DNA of 37,930 nt from a candidate division WOR-3 bacterium (GTDB lineage Bacteria > Hydrothermota > Tepidihabitantia > SM23-42). Position numbers and translations under genes: made by a program. Positions 25,829-35,089 of this stretch are shown piece by piece. Location: contig JAOUFJ010000022.1 of the NCBI GenBank assembly GCA_029858255.1, positions 1-37,930 of the forward strand. The letters run 5' to 3'. Below the pieces are notes generated by a model, which had not been told where the DNA came from, made no database searches, and worked only from the letters and a program-made list of their open reading frames with translations. Numbering within the stretch: the first letter of the stretch is position 1; every line of letters starts with the position of its first letter.

Positions 25829-28087
25829 ATGTATCTTATCCCACTCTTACTCTTATTGAACGCATCGGGTTCAGTAAGCGGGTTCATTGCGGATGCATCA
25901 AATGGCGAAAGACTCGCCTACACGAATATCTATCTGGAAAATACCATGCTCGGAACAGCATCCAATGATAAAGGATATTACATTATTCATAAAATACCTT
26001 CTGGTCCTTACCGGATCGTGTATTCCTACATTGGATATGAAAACGTCTCGAGAGAAATCTTCATACAGGAAAACAAGAACCTGACTTTGAACATTGAATT
26101 GAATCCTTCGGCAATAGAAGTGGAAGAAATAACCGTTTCCGCAGAGAGAACAAGATTTGAACAGACCGTCGAAGTCAGTCACATCCTGTTCACCCCAAGA
26201 GAAATCACTTCTGTGCCCAGATTGTTTGAAGGCGACCTGATAAAAACACTGCAACTCATGCCAGGCGTTGTCACGATGCATGATCTATCGAACAAACTTC
26301 ACGTCCGGGGTGGAAGTCCGGACGAGAACCTTGTGCTTCTGGATGGTATCACCGTGTATAATCCGTCAACTCATTTGGGGGGACTCTTTTCCACTTTTAA
26401 TCCTGATGCGGTCGGCTATGCCGAACTCTACGCTGGAGGATTCCCCGCCAATTACGGAGACCGTCTGTCTTCTGTGCTCAGCGTCAACACGAAGGAAGGT
26501 AATTCAAAGGAGTTTGCCGGCATGTTCAGTTTTGGCCTGGTCACGTCGAGATTATTGGTTGAGGGACCGATACCGAACGGTTCTTTTCTTATCAGCGCCC
26601 GGCGGAGCTACTTCGATGCCCTGGTCTGGCTATACGACAAGATACGCGACGACGATATCGAACTGCCATATTACTTCTACGATTTCATCGGGAAGGTGAA
26701 TTTCAATCCATCGCCTGAAAACAGATTCACGGTCGCCGGGCTGAGCAGTACCGACGTACTTGACTTTCAGGAAATAGAGACCGAAACACCGGATGAACGG
26801 ATCGGTCTTGACTGGGGGAACAGAGGAGTCTCCTTGCGTTGGCGCAGCGTGTTTACACCGAAATTCTACGGTGAAATCGTCGGAGCCTGGAGCAATTTTC
26901 TGACCCAATTAAGGTATGAAAACCTCAACGACACAACAGAAAATCTGAATCTACACGAGGATATAATCGATTACACAGCGAAGTGCGATTTCAACTATTT
27001 CTGGGGCGAAAACCACACCATGGAATTCGGGATCGAAGGGAAAAGCTCTGCGATTGGATACAATTGGGATTTTGAAGAAGGAATGTCTTTGGATCAGGAA
27101 CATCAGGTCAACCTCATCGCTACCTATATTAAGAGTAAGATATTTCTGATCCCATCGGTCTTATCCGTCCAGCCGGGGCTCAGATCGATCTACTACAGTA
27201 AAGGCAAAAGATTGTGTATAGATCCTCGGCTCGGGATCAAGTACCTCTTCAAACCAAATACAGCCTTCAATTTTGCACTGGGCAAATACAGTCAATTCAT
27301 AGTTACTGTCAACAGCCAGGAATCATATTTCTCGATATTCGATTTCTGGCGCCCCGTTGATGAAACGCAAGCCATCCCGACGGCGTATCACGCAATCGCC
27401 GGATTTGAACAGTGGTTCGATGAAAAAACAAAATTCACGATCGAGCCATATTACAAGAAATACTACAATCTACTCATACCAACTGAGGATGATATTTACT
27501 TCAGTGCGCCCACCGAAAGCCTGCAATTAGGAGATGGTTACTCGGCTGGCGTCGATGTATTCTTCAAGAAAACTCTCAAGAATGTATTTGGTTGGATCAG
27601 CTATTCACTTTCCTTCACCAAACGGAGATTCGACGGAAACTACTATTCACCCCGCTACGACCGCAGGCACAACCTGAATATCGTACTTGGGTTTACTATC
27701 CCTCAATCCATACCTTTGCTAAAGAACGGCACTTTGAGCACACGATGGTACATGGCTACCGGACTCCCATACGCTCAGGATATTGCGCGGTACAGGTATT
27801 ATTACTGGGATCCGCGTTGGGGCATTAACGATTACGATTGGGAGATCATCAGCAGCGCGCGCGATGCTTACCGCCTTCCATTATCCCACCGTCTCGACCT
27901 TCATATTGAGAAGAACATGAAGATATTCGGCTTGAAAGGTTCATGGTACTTAGATGTCATCAATGTCTACAACCGCAAGAACATCGCATTCTATACGGTT
28001 GACTATGATCAGGATCCTCCGGAAATAAACAAATATTCGCTCTTGCCAGTCCCGATACCCAGTTTTGGATTTAATCTGACCTTCTAA
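25829..28087 (+). CDS. TonB-dependent receptor-like outer-membrane protein
   Basis: This 752-aa protein has a short signal peptide (MYLIPLLLLLNASGS). A carboxypeptidase-regulatory-like domain follows (about 16-95: VSGFIADASNGERLAYTNIYLENT, then GYYIIHKIPSGPYRIVYSYIGY). A plug domain (about 105-215) has LQLMPGVV, KLHVRGGSPDENLVLLDGI and PANYGDRLSSVLSV. A beta barrel extends to the C-terminus, ending FGFNLTF with a terminal Phe. This is the architecture of FCB-group receptors that import large substrates or hold surface lipoproteins. A short TonB box is not obvious. The next gene, 1 nt away, encodes a DUF4249-like lipoprotein, a common partner. Substrate unknown. Confidence 0.88.
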   Translation: MYLIPLLLLLNASGSVSGFIADASNGERLAYTNIYLENTMLGTASNDKGYYIIHKIPSGPYRIVYSYIGYENVSREIFIQENKNLTLNIELNPSAIEVEEITVSAERTRFEQTVEVSHILFTPREITSVPRLFEGDLIKTLQLMPGVVTMHDLSNKLHVRGGSPDENLVLLDGITVYNPSTHLGGLFSTFNPDAVGYAELYAGGFPANYGDRLSSVLSVNTKEGNSKEFAGMFSFGLVTSRLLVEGPIPNGSFLISARRSYFDALVWLYDKIRDDDIELPYYFYDFIGKVNFNPSPENRFTVAGLSSTDVLDFQEIETETPDERIGLDWGNRGVSLRWRSVFTPKFYGEIVGAWSNFLTQLRYENLNDTTENLNLHEDIIDYTAKCDFNYFWGENHTMEFGIEGKSSAIGYNWDFEEGMSLDQEHQVNLIATYIKSKIFLIPSVLSVQPGLRSIYYSKGKRLCIDPRLGIKYLFKPNTAFNFALGKYSQFIVTVNSQESYFSIFDFWRPVDETQAIPTAYHAIAGFEQWFDEKTKFTIEPYYKKYYNLLIPTEDDIYFSAPTESLQLGDGYSAGVDVFFKKTLKNVFGWISYSLSFTKRRFDGNYYSPRYDRRHNLNIVLGFTIPQSIPLLKNGTLSTRWYMATGLPYAQDIARYRYYYWDPRWGINDYDWEIISSARDAYRLPLSHRLDLHIEKNMKIFGLKGSWYLDVINVYNRKNIAFYTVDYDQDPPEINKYSLLPVPIPSFGFNLTF

Positions 28088-28088
28088 G

Positions 28089-28838
28089 ATGAAGAGAAAC
28101 CTGAGGAAACGATCGAAATCCCTGATCACCTGGCTATTGCCGGTTGTGTTACTTATCAGCAGTAAGTGTGAGACTTACGTTGATATTGACTACGATCCGC
28201 AACTCAATGTTTTCGGCATTCTCAGCAACGCACAACAAAGACAGGAAATTCTCGTTGACCGTACTTATCAAATAGACGAACCATCCGGACCGGCGATCGA
28301 CGACGCTCTCGTCATTCTATCAAAGGATAACCTGGTCGATACATTGGAATTCTTGATCATGAATGACCGATATGTATCGGATCCTTTCACCCTACAGCCA
28401 GAAGGTACATATGACCTTCTGGTGATAAAAGAGGGTTTTGATACCCTTCGAGCGGCAACAACTATCCCGGGTAACTTCACCATATTCTTTCCGGTATATG
28501 GTGATACACTTACGCTCCAGGACACAATAGCCCTGACCAGGAGCGAGGGTGCTCTTCTATATAGCATTGCATTCACACAAAACACCGGAGGCTTTGGCCC
28601 ATTTACCTGGTATGAACCTGACCCGTCTGACACCCTCGTTCAGATACCGGTTGGCGAGTACTGGGACGAGCCGGTTGAAGGTTACTTTACGATTTACATT
28701 GCCGCCTACGACAGCAACTTCTACGAATACTATCTCGTAGAAGGAGACAGCATAATACAGGCCGGCGTAACGGGCGGCGTCGGTCTATTCGGCTCCATGT
28801 GGACACGAGCCACCAGCACCTACGTCCTCTTCGAATAA
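28089..28838 (+). CDS. DUF4249-like lipoprotein, partner of the TonB receptor
   Basis: This 249-aa protein has a hydrophobic leader ending ISSKC (Cys27). Then come ETYVDIDYDPQLNVFGILSNAQQRQEILVDRTYQ and IDDALVILSKDN, which fit DUF4249, a family usually encoded next to SusC/TonB-type receptors. The rest is an Ig-like beta sandwich with LQPEGTYDLLVIKEGF. The protein is somewhat short for the family. It starts 1 nt after the receptor stop codon, so it is co-transcribed and probably forms a surface complex with the receptor. Confidence 0.7.
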   Translation: MKRNLRKRSKSLITWLLPVVLLISSKCETYVDIDYDPQLNVFGILSNAQQRQEILVDRTYQIDEPSGPAIDDALVILSKDNLVDTLEFLIMNDRYVSDPFTLQPEGTYDLLVIKEGFDTLRAATTIPGNFTIFFPVYGDTLTLQDTIALTRSEGALLYSIAFTQNTGGFGPFTWYEPDPSDTLVQIPVGEYWDEPVEGYFTIYIAAYDSNFYEYYLVEGDSIIQAGVTGGVGLFGSMWTRATSTYVLFE

Positions 28839-28851
28839 ACCGGAATAAACC

Positions 28852-29019
28852 GGGGACAGGCATACACTTTTAACACTTTTGATATCACTGGTCTTATCTG
28901 TCAGTTTATCATCATTTTGCTATCAAGAATAGCTATTTTGCTCTGATTATCGAAAGAAATCTGCATCAGAGTACTCTTTCCACACCCCGGAAAAGTATTA
29001 AAAGTGTATGCCTGTCCCC
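28852..29019. mobile_element. 168-bp element with 29-bp terminal inverted repeats (MITE/REP-like)
   Basis: The left arm (28852-28880) begins GGGGACAGGCATACACTTTT. The right arm (28991-29019) is its reverse complement with a single mismatch in 29. The 110-bp interior has no ORF. Arms starting GGGGACAG are reminiscent of repeats mobilised by REP-associated Y1 transposases. No transposase is in the window and I see no target-site duplication. Confidence 0.72.
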
Positions 29020-29032
29020 AAGATACGGGGTC

Positions 29033-29060
29033 TTGACACTTAAGTGTTACTGCATATTAT
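29033..29060 (+). promoter_or_regulatory. Promoter of the HD-GYP sensor gene
   Basis: TTGACA (29033-29038), 16 bp, TATTAT (29055-29060). It begins 14 bp beyond the inverted-repeat element. GAGG lies 8 nt before ATG 29079. Confidence 0.75.
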
Positions 29061-29078
29061 TCATATGAGGAATTGGCA

Positions 29079-32000
29079 ATGATCGACGAGAATTCGCGGC
29101 CTTCGCAACAGCGCTTCGGCATACGCAACAAGATGGTGCTGAGTTTCGGCATATTGTTTGCCGTGACGCTCATCGCCGTGAATGCGGTTAGCATGTTCGG
29201 TATACCGTTCACTTCTTTCCATGGTACATACGGGATTGAACGCGCCGGAGCAATGCGTGACCTCGATCTTATCGCCGGGCTCAAGCAGGAACGGCTGCAA
29301 GTGTGGATTGCCGAACGAAAGGCCAATATGCAGATGATCACGCACTGCGAGAAGATCGTCGGCTCGATCCGCGGCCTCAAACGAGTGATTGCAGAGAAAA
29401 ATCTGATGCCCAACCGGCCCACGTTCAGAACCGATATGCAGCGTGAACCGCATTACTTGATCCTCCGTAAGGAACTGCTGTTGATGCTTGAGATATATCG
29501 TGAGTATAATACACTCTGCATTATCGATGCCCAGCTTGGATTTTGCATGGTATCCACAGACATTGCGCATTTAGGAAAACACGTTTTCAACAAGCGATTC
29601 ATCCGCGAAGCGGTCGACGGCATTCACGGTGAGGCGGTCGATCTTGAATTGCATCCAATATCACAGAAACCAAACATAGTATTCACGCGTCTCATAAAGG
29701 ATAATGCGGAACGGCCGATGGCGGTACTGGTTGCACATGTCGATGCTGATGCATTTATCAAACCAATGCTCTATGTCGGCGAAGAACTCGGCAAGAGTGA
29801 TGAAGTCATGATCCTTGACGAACACGCGCGTCCGCTGGTCACATTGAAGAACCCAATGGTGAACGGAGAAAACGCCAGGATGCTCGTAGACAGTATTCAA
29901 ACACAGGACGCAGCACTCGTCACCCAGGGGAAGGACGGTGTCATGGCAACCAAGGATTACCGCGGTGTGCCGGTATTGGCCGCATACCGGTTCATTCAGA
30001 TCGCACCGAACCGCGGTATGGGTTTGATCCTGAAGCGCGATGAAGCGGAGACCGTACGCAGCATCTGGAAGCGGATCGGTTATTCTCTTATTGCGGCTCT
30101 TTGCGGCATCGTGGTCGCGCTCGTTCTTACGGCATTGAATGCCGCCCGGATATCAGAACCAATCATCAAACTGAGCAACACGGCACGGGCAGTGGAAGCT
30201 GGAGACCTCACGGCACGCGCACTACCGACGACCAAAGACGAGGTCGGCGCCCTGGCGACTGTTTTCAACTCAATGCTCAACCGGATCCAGCAATGGCACG
30301 CCGAACTGGAAAAAGAGGTCGAGGCGCGTAGCAAAGCGCTAAAGAAGATCAATAAGGAGCTGGGGGAGAGAATCGTCCAGCACGAACGTGCTGAAAGCGC
30401 GCTCAGAGAAAGCAAGGAATTCGCTGAGAAACTCATCAACTTGATGCGGGACGGCTTTGCCGTTTTTGATACAAAAGGCGTGCATATCAGCGTGAATCCG
30501 TCGCTCTGCAGCATGACCGGATTTTCTGCGCGGGAGCTGCTCGGTGCGGGACCTCCGCATCCTTATTGGCCTGAAGAAGAAATAGAGAAATTTCAAACAT
30601 CCTACAGGGAAATGCTTCTCGGTAAACCCGGGGAATTCGAATTGATGATGAAAAGAAAGGACGGCACTCGCTTCCCAGTCCTGGTGAGCCCATCACGGAC
30701 AAAAGATGCACAGGGCAACGTGAATTACTACTTTGCGGCGATCAAGGACATCTCAGAAAGAAAGCGCGTGCTCGAAGCCCTACGTCAGAGCGAAGAGAAA
30801 TACCGGCTGCATTTTGAATACGCATCTGACATTATTTACTCGATCGACCGGGATTTGCGCCTTCTCAGTGTCTCGCCATCGGTAGAAAAAGTGCTCGGCT
30901 ATAAACCCGAGGACCTGGTCGGCAAGCGCATCACCGACCTGAATATCATTGTACCGGAACATATCGATGCGTTTACACGTGATTTGGCACAGATCCAGGC
31001 CGGTGCGCAGATACAAGCCCCCGTCTATGAATTCATAAGTAGAACCGGCGAGCGTAGATTTGGTGAGGTAAGCAGCGCTCCTCTGTACCGCGACCAGAAG
31101 ATCATTGGCGTCGTATCCGTCGCCCGAGATATAACCGCCCACATAAAAACCGACGAAGAATTGACAAGAAGCAACCGCGCCCTGAGGATAATCAGCACCT
31201 GTAATATGACCCTGGTCCGCGCAACCGAGGAAAAAGAGTTACTCACAGAGATCTGCCGGTCGATCACGGAAATCGGTGGCTACATGCTTGCCTGGGTCGG
31301 CTATGCCGAGGACCACACGCAAAAAACGATCAGAATTGCTGCGCACTCTGGCAAAAAAATACAGCATATCAAGCGTCAGAAGTTGACATGGGCAGACAAC
31401 AAGGATGGCAACAATCCTTTCGGCATAGCGATTCGTTCCAAGACGAACTATATGTGTCCTAATGCGCAAAATGCTGATGCAGACATGGTCATCTGTCGCG
31501 AATTATTGAAGCACGGCTTCAAATCGCTGATGGTGTTACCCCTCATGAACGGCGAGAAGATCCTCGGCACCCTAAATATCCACTCCGCTCATGCCGAAGC
31601 CTTTGATGAACGCGAAATCAACCTGCTACAAGAACTCGCCGATGACCTCACATATGGCATCCAGGCCTTGCGCGCCCATATCGCGCGCAAAGAGGCAACT
31701 GAAGCACTCGAATTGAGCTACACGAAGCTGCGAAAGACCCTTGAAGAAACAGTGAATGCCCTGGCTTCGGCAACGGAAAAACGTGATCCGTACACGGCTG
31801 GCCACCAGCGGTCGGTCACACAGCTGGCCTGCGCCATCGCCGAGGAGATGAAGATGACCGAAAACCAGATCGAGGGCATTCGTATTGCCGGATTGCTCCA
31901 CGATATCGGAAAACTATCGGTGCCGGCAGAGATCCTCAGCAAACCTGGAAACCTGAGTGAGAGCGAATTTTCTATCATAAGATTGCATAGTGAAATCGGC

Positions 32001-32312
32001 TACGATATACTGAAGACGGTCAATTTCCCATGGCCCGTTGCCCAGATAGCATTAGAACACCACGAACGTATCAACGGTTCTGGTTATCCAAAAGGTCTTG
32101 CCGGCAACAAAATCCTGCAGGAGTCAAAAATAATGGGGGTCGCCGATGTGGTCGAGGCAATGTCGTCACATCGACCCTACCGGCCGGCACACACGATCAA
32201 AGAGGCACTCGAGGAGATCAAGAACAACCGCGGTATTCTCTACGACGCCAAGGTCGTGGATGTATGTTTTGCTTTATTTGAGAAGAAGAAATTCAGGTTC
32301 AAGCGATCCTGA
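29079..32312 (+). CDS. Membrane sensor with Cache-like, HAMP, PAS, PAS, GAF and HD-GYP domains
   Basis: This 1077-aa protein has a first membrane helix (about 16-36) and a long extracytoplasmic sensing region (about 37-330, Cache-like). A second helix (about 332-352) leads into HAMP (about 350-405) and a coiled coil. Two PAS domains follow (about 440-560 and 565-690), then GAF (about 700-870) and HD-GYP (about 890-1070). The HD-GYP motifs are intact: LLHDIGKLSVP (about 938-948), HSEIGYDIL and HHERINGSGYPKGLAG (about 993-1008). It is predicted to degrade cyclic di-GMP in response to a periplasmic signal. ATG 29079 with GAGG upstream is preferred to TTG 29073. It is a single-gene unit. Confidence 0.92.
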   Translation: MIDENSRPSQQRFGIRNKMVLSFGILFAVTLIAVNAVSMFGIPFTSFHGTYGIERAGAMRDLDLIAGLKQERLQVWIAERKANMQMITHCEKIVGSIRGLKRVIAEKNLMPNRPTFRTDMQREPHYLILRKELLLMLEIYREYNTLCIIDAQLGFCMVSTDIAHLGKHVFNKRFIREAVDGIHGEAVDLELHPISQKPNIVFTRLIKDNAERPMAVLVAHVDADAFIKPMLYVGEELGKSDEVMILDEHARPLVTLKNPMVNGENARMLVDSIQTQDAALVTQGKDGVMATKDYRGVPVLAAYRFIQIAPNRGMGLILKRDEAETVRSIWKRIGYSLIAALCGIVVALVLTALNAARISEPIIKLSNTARAVEAGDLTARALPTTKDEVGALATVFNSMLNRIQQWHAELEKEVEARSKALKKINKELGERIVQHERAESALRESKEFAEKLINLMRDGFAVFDTKGVHISVNPSLCSMTGFSARELLGAGPPHPYWPEEEIEKFQTSYREMLLGKPGEFELMMKRKDGTRFPVLVSPSRTKDAQGNVNYYFAAIKDISERKRVLEALRQSEEKYRLHFEYASDIIYSIDRDLRLLSVSPSVEKVLGYKPEDLVGKRITDLNIIVPEHIDAFTRDLAQIQAGAQIQAPVYEFISRTGERRFGEVSSAPLYRDQKIIGVVSVARDITAHIKTDEELTRSNRALRIISTCNMTLVRATEEKELLTEICRSITEIGGYMLAWVGYAEDHTQKTIRIAAHSGKKIQHIKRQKLTWADNKDGNNPFGIAIRSKTNYMCPNAQNADADMVICRELLKHGFKSLMVLPLMNGEKILGTLNIHSAHAEAFDEREINLLQELADDLTYGIQALRAHIARKEATEALELSYTKLRKTLEETVNALASATEKRDPYTAGHQRSVTQLACAIAEEMKMTENQIEGIRIAGLLHDIGKLSVPAEILSKPGNLSESEFSIIRLHSEIGYDILKTVNFPWPVAQIALEHHERINGSGYPKGLAGNKILQESKIMGVADVVEAMSSHRPYRPAHTIKEALEEIKNNRGILYDAKVVDVCFALFEKKKFRFKRS

Positions 32313-32332
32313 CAAAACACAACCCAGAATAC

Positions 32333-32364
32333 AGAAGTTGAGAAGCTCAGAGGTTCAGAAATTG
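32333..32364 (+). repeat. Dispersed 'GAAGTTGAGAAG' repeat, copy 1
   Basis: The stretch CAGAAGTTGAGAAGCTCAG continues with GAGGTTCAGAAATTG. It resembles the stretches at 36961-36987 and 37151-37184. Non-coding, between two convergent genes. Confidence 0.45.
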
Positions 32365-32457
32365 TGATCGCAAACCAAAGTCTTCAACAAAGACTAGCCT
32401 CGTAGGATATCTCCGACCGCTCCAGGAAGATAGTTCCATAGATGGAATGTCAACTTG

Positions 32458-33804
32458 TCATCTTATTTTGATGACTTTCCGAACGATCTCATCTTCAACC
32501 TTTATAAAGTAAACACCCGGCTGAATCATGTCTGGTTCCACAACCCTTCCTGCGATGTCGAAGACTTTGCATTTCGAGCCTTCGGGGAGTTGCAGAGGGC
32601 CGCCAAAGATGGTTGAAGTAAATTCCTTGGTGTCAACGCAGGGGATTTTATTCTCTTGAATCTTAACATCTGACAGCAACTTAATAACATAAACATCCTC
32701 ATAGCCAAATGGTCCCTTGCAGCCTGCAACGACATAACCCCCGTCACTAGTCTGCTGCACCGAAAACCCCGCAGCATTCTCTATTCCGCCGTAGGTGGCA
32801 GTCCAAACCGTATCACCACTAGTATCTATCTTTATCATGTAGACATCATTACTCGGGCCAAGAGATGAAGTCCACCCTGCAACAACAAACTGGCCGTCGA
32901 ACGTCTCTTGTACTTCATACCCCCACTCCACGGCATATCCACCATAGTGTCTTGTCCACATCGTATCACCATTCACATTGGTCTTTATGATATAAACGTC
33001 ATCAAGACCGACGCCGTATGAAGAGGTATATCCTGAAATAACATATCCGCTGTCTGATGTCTGCCACACTGAAAGGCCTGCATCGTAACCCAACCCCCCA
33101 TAGGTGCGCGTCCAGAGTGTATCGCCGACGGAATCCGTCTTCACCAGAAATACGTCAAAGTTACCAAAAGAAGTTGTCAAACCAACAAGAACGTATCCTC
33201 CGTCATGTGTCTGTTGCACACAATAACCATGGTCATGTCCTGCGCCGCCATATGTTCTGGTCCAAATATGATTCCCCAGAGAATCTACCTTTATCAAATA
33301 GAAATCCTCCAAGCCGGCACCAAAGGAAAGCGTTGTTCCTGCAATAATGTATGCTCTGTCCGCAGCCTCCAGAACAGACCAACCATAATCATTTTCGACA
33401 CCTCCATATGTCCTGCTCCATAGCGTGTCGCCGTTTGCATCTGTTTTCAGAAGATAAACGTCACCGTTTCCCGAACCAAATGAAAATGTCCGTCCAACAG
33501 CGATATATCCTCCATCTGAAGTTTGCTGGACAGACCAACCATCATCATCATCAACGCCGCCGTAAGTCTTTTCCCAGAAGTTATTACCCAGTGAATCGAT
33601 TTTGATTAGATAAACGTCACTGCCTCCCATGCCAAAAGATGTTGTCCATCCCGTAATGATAAAGCCTCCGTCTGATGTCTGCCTAACAGCATATCCATAA
33701 TCAGCGCTGTCACCACCATACTGTCTCGTCCACAGCGTATCTGCTGCTTGTGTGTATCCAAGAGTGACTGTGACAAAAGTCGACAACAATACTATATTCT
33801 TTAT
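32458..33804 (-). CDS. Secreted seven-bladed propeller protein with C-terminal sorting-like domain
   Basis: A signal peptide (KNIVLLSTFVTVTLGYTQA) is followed by seven repeats of about 52 residues. Each repeat has the form W-T-R-T-Y-G-G, then D-x-G-x-S-V-Q-Q-T-S-D-G-G-Y, then S-F-G and D-V-Y-L-I-K-x-D-S-x-G-D. Together they should build one seven-bladed beta propeller. The last 65 residues are the sorting-like domain (GPLQLPEG, KCKVFDIAGRVVEP, GVYFIKV, KVIKIR) shared with the genes at 35217 and 37715. The start is unclear. ATA 33804 has GGAGG 5 nt upstream and aligns with the ATG of the gene at 36764; ATG 33849 has no SD and would add 15 residues. It is 54 bp downstream of the YVTN gene and may be co-transcribed. 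Role unknown, probably cell-surface. Confidence 0.75.
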   Translation of the reverse strand: MKNIVLLSTFVTVTLGYTQAADTLWTRQYGGDSADYGYAVRQTSDGGFIITGWTTSFGMGGSDVYLIKIDSLGNNFWEKTYGGVDDDDGWSVQQTSDGGYIAVGRTFSFGSGNGDVYLLKTDANGDTLWSRTYGGVENDYGWSVLEAADRAYIIAGTTLSFGAGLEDFYLIKVDSLGNHIWTRTYGGAGHDHGYCVQQTHDGGYVLVGLTTSFGNFDVFLVKTDSVGDTLWTRTYGGLGYDAGLSVWQTSDSGYVISGYTSSYGVGLDDVYIIKTNVNGDTMWTRHYGGYAVEWGYEVQETFDGQFVVAGWTSSLGPSNDVYMIKIDTSGDTVWTATYGGIENAAGFSVQQTSDGGYVVAGCKGPFGYEDVYVIKLLSDVKIQENKIPCVDTKEFTSTIFGGPLQLPEGSKCKVFDIAGRVVEPDMIQPGVYFIKVEDEIVRKVIKIR

Positions 33805-33903
33805 ACCTACCTCCACGTTGCTATGCCGAAATGACCATCTATACGCCATTACCGAAAGATAACAAGCAACGCGGTTATAGCATACAGTTTAACTCAGGGG
33901 TTG

Positions 33904-34953
33904 TCAGAAGGATATTTTCACCCGAGGATGATCATAATCGTAACGGTTCTCAGTTTTTTTGATAACCCTGTCGGTCCTGCCATCTATCACAACCAAATGG
34001 CGATAGTATGTGCAATAGAGAACATTATCAGTCGAGTCATAGGCTAACGCATAACAGCCTGGCTTGATGTTAGCGATTACCCTATCTGTCACACCATCGA
34101 TAACTGCGATACCATGACCAGCCCTTGTCGAGCAGTAGATTTTGTTATCATTAGAATTATAGACAAAGGCATAAGGATCCCGACCAACCTTTATAGTTGT
34201 GATCACCATGTCGGTCGTACCATCGATCACCGTTACATTATCGCTCGCCCAATTTGCGCAGTAAATCTTGTTATCTACTGAATTATAGCCAAGGCTTCTG
34301 GGTCTATTACCAACACCAATGGTTGCGATCACACTATCTGCCGTACCATCTATCACCGTCACATTTTCGCTATTCCAATTTGCGCAGTATACCTTATCAT
34401 CGGTTGGGTTGTGCATTAAAGCCCAAGGGGCGTCACCGACTGCTATGGTAGTAATCACCCTGTTGGCCGCACCGTCGATCACCGTTACATTATCGCTCGC
34501 TCTATTTGCACAATAGACCTTGTTATTGGCGGGACTACAAAGTAATGTCCAAGGTTTGTTACCAACAGGGATCGTAGCGATCACACTGTCGGTTGTACCA
34601 TCGATCACGGTCACATCATTGCCCCCCCAATTCGAGCAATAAATCTTATTGTCTGTGGGATTGTACGCCAGGAAACGCGGAACATCACCGACCGGGATTA
34701 CCCTTTTCGTCGTTCCATCATAGACTACCACATGATATTTGTGCTTGAAAATCCTGTTACCAGCGGAATTGTAGACCCATCCTGCAGGGAGATGCTCAAG
34801 CGTGTAGATTTTGATATCATTGGAATTGTAGACCCATGTTTCAGGGAAGCGCTGCAATTTAACTCTTATTTCAAGAGACTGGGCCAAAAAGAAATGCGGG
34901 GATATAACAAACAGCAACATGACCACGAATATCCGACGCTGTTTATGTGTCAT
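33904..34953 (-). CDS. Secreted YVTN-type beta-propeller protein
   Basis: This 349-aa protein has a signal peptide (RRIFVVMLLFVISPHFFLAQS) and about seven repeats of 42 residues. Each repeat has the pattern N-K-I-Y-C-A-N-x-x-S-D-N-V-T-V-I-D-G-T-T-D-x-V-I-x-T-I-x-V-G-x-x-P. This is the YVTN/NHL-like surface propeller. It lacks the C-terminal sorting-like domain of its neighbours and ends HPRVKISF. GGAGG lies 9 nt before ATG 34953, and a consensus promoter lies at 35009-35036. The function is unknown; such proteins often bind surfaces or ligands. Confidence 0.82.
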   Translation of the reverse strand: MTHKQRRIFVVMLLFVISPHFFLAQSLEIRVKLQRFPETWVYNSNDIKIYTLEHLPAGWVYNSAGNRIFKHKYHVVVYDGTTKRVIPVGDVPRFLAYNPTDNKIYCSNWGGNDVTVIDGTTDSVIATIPVGNKPWTLLCSPANNKVYCANRASDNVTVIDGAANRVITTIAVGDAPWALMHNPTDDKVYCANWNSENVTVIDGTADSVIATIGVGNRPRSLGYNSVDNKIYCANWASDNVTVIDGTTDMVITTIKVGRDPYAFVYNSNDNKIYCSTRAGHGIAVIDGVTDRVIANIKPGCYALAYDSTDNVLYCTYYRHLVVIDGRTDRVIKKTENRYDYDHPRVKISF

Positions 34954-35008
34954 ATATTTCTCCTCCTTTCAACTACCTCTACCAGAATACTCTAACTACT
35001 GCCGAGAA

Positions 35009-35036
35009 ATTATATGCCAAAGCATCATATTGTCAA
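35009..35036 (-). promoter_or_regulatory. Promoter of the YVTN gene
   Basis: On the minus strand: TTGACA (35031-35036), 16 bp, TATAAT (35009-35014), both perfect. The leader is about 50 nt. Confidence 0.84.
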
Positions 35037-35089
35037 CAATACATAGTGATAGGTACATCATTTTTGCGGGAGAATCAAGAAATAAAAAC

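Noticed and set aside
28834-28853. Target-site duplication for the 168-bp element
   Set aside because: AATAAACCGG is repeated in tandem on the left side only; no matching copy flanks the right arm.
32425-32460. TTGACA followed by TATCTT on the minus strand just past the end of the propeller gene
   Set aside because: The spacer is 15 bp, unlike the 16 bp of all accepted sites, and no gene or conserved RNA lies downstream.
32458-34953. CRISPR-like regular DNA repeats
   Set aside because: The periodic similarity (about 156 and 126 bp) is codon-phased and encodes propeller blades. There are no short identical repeats with unique spacers.
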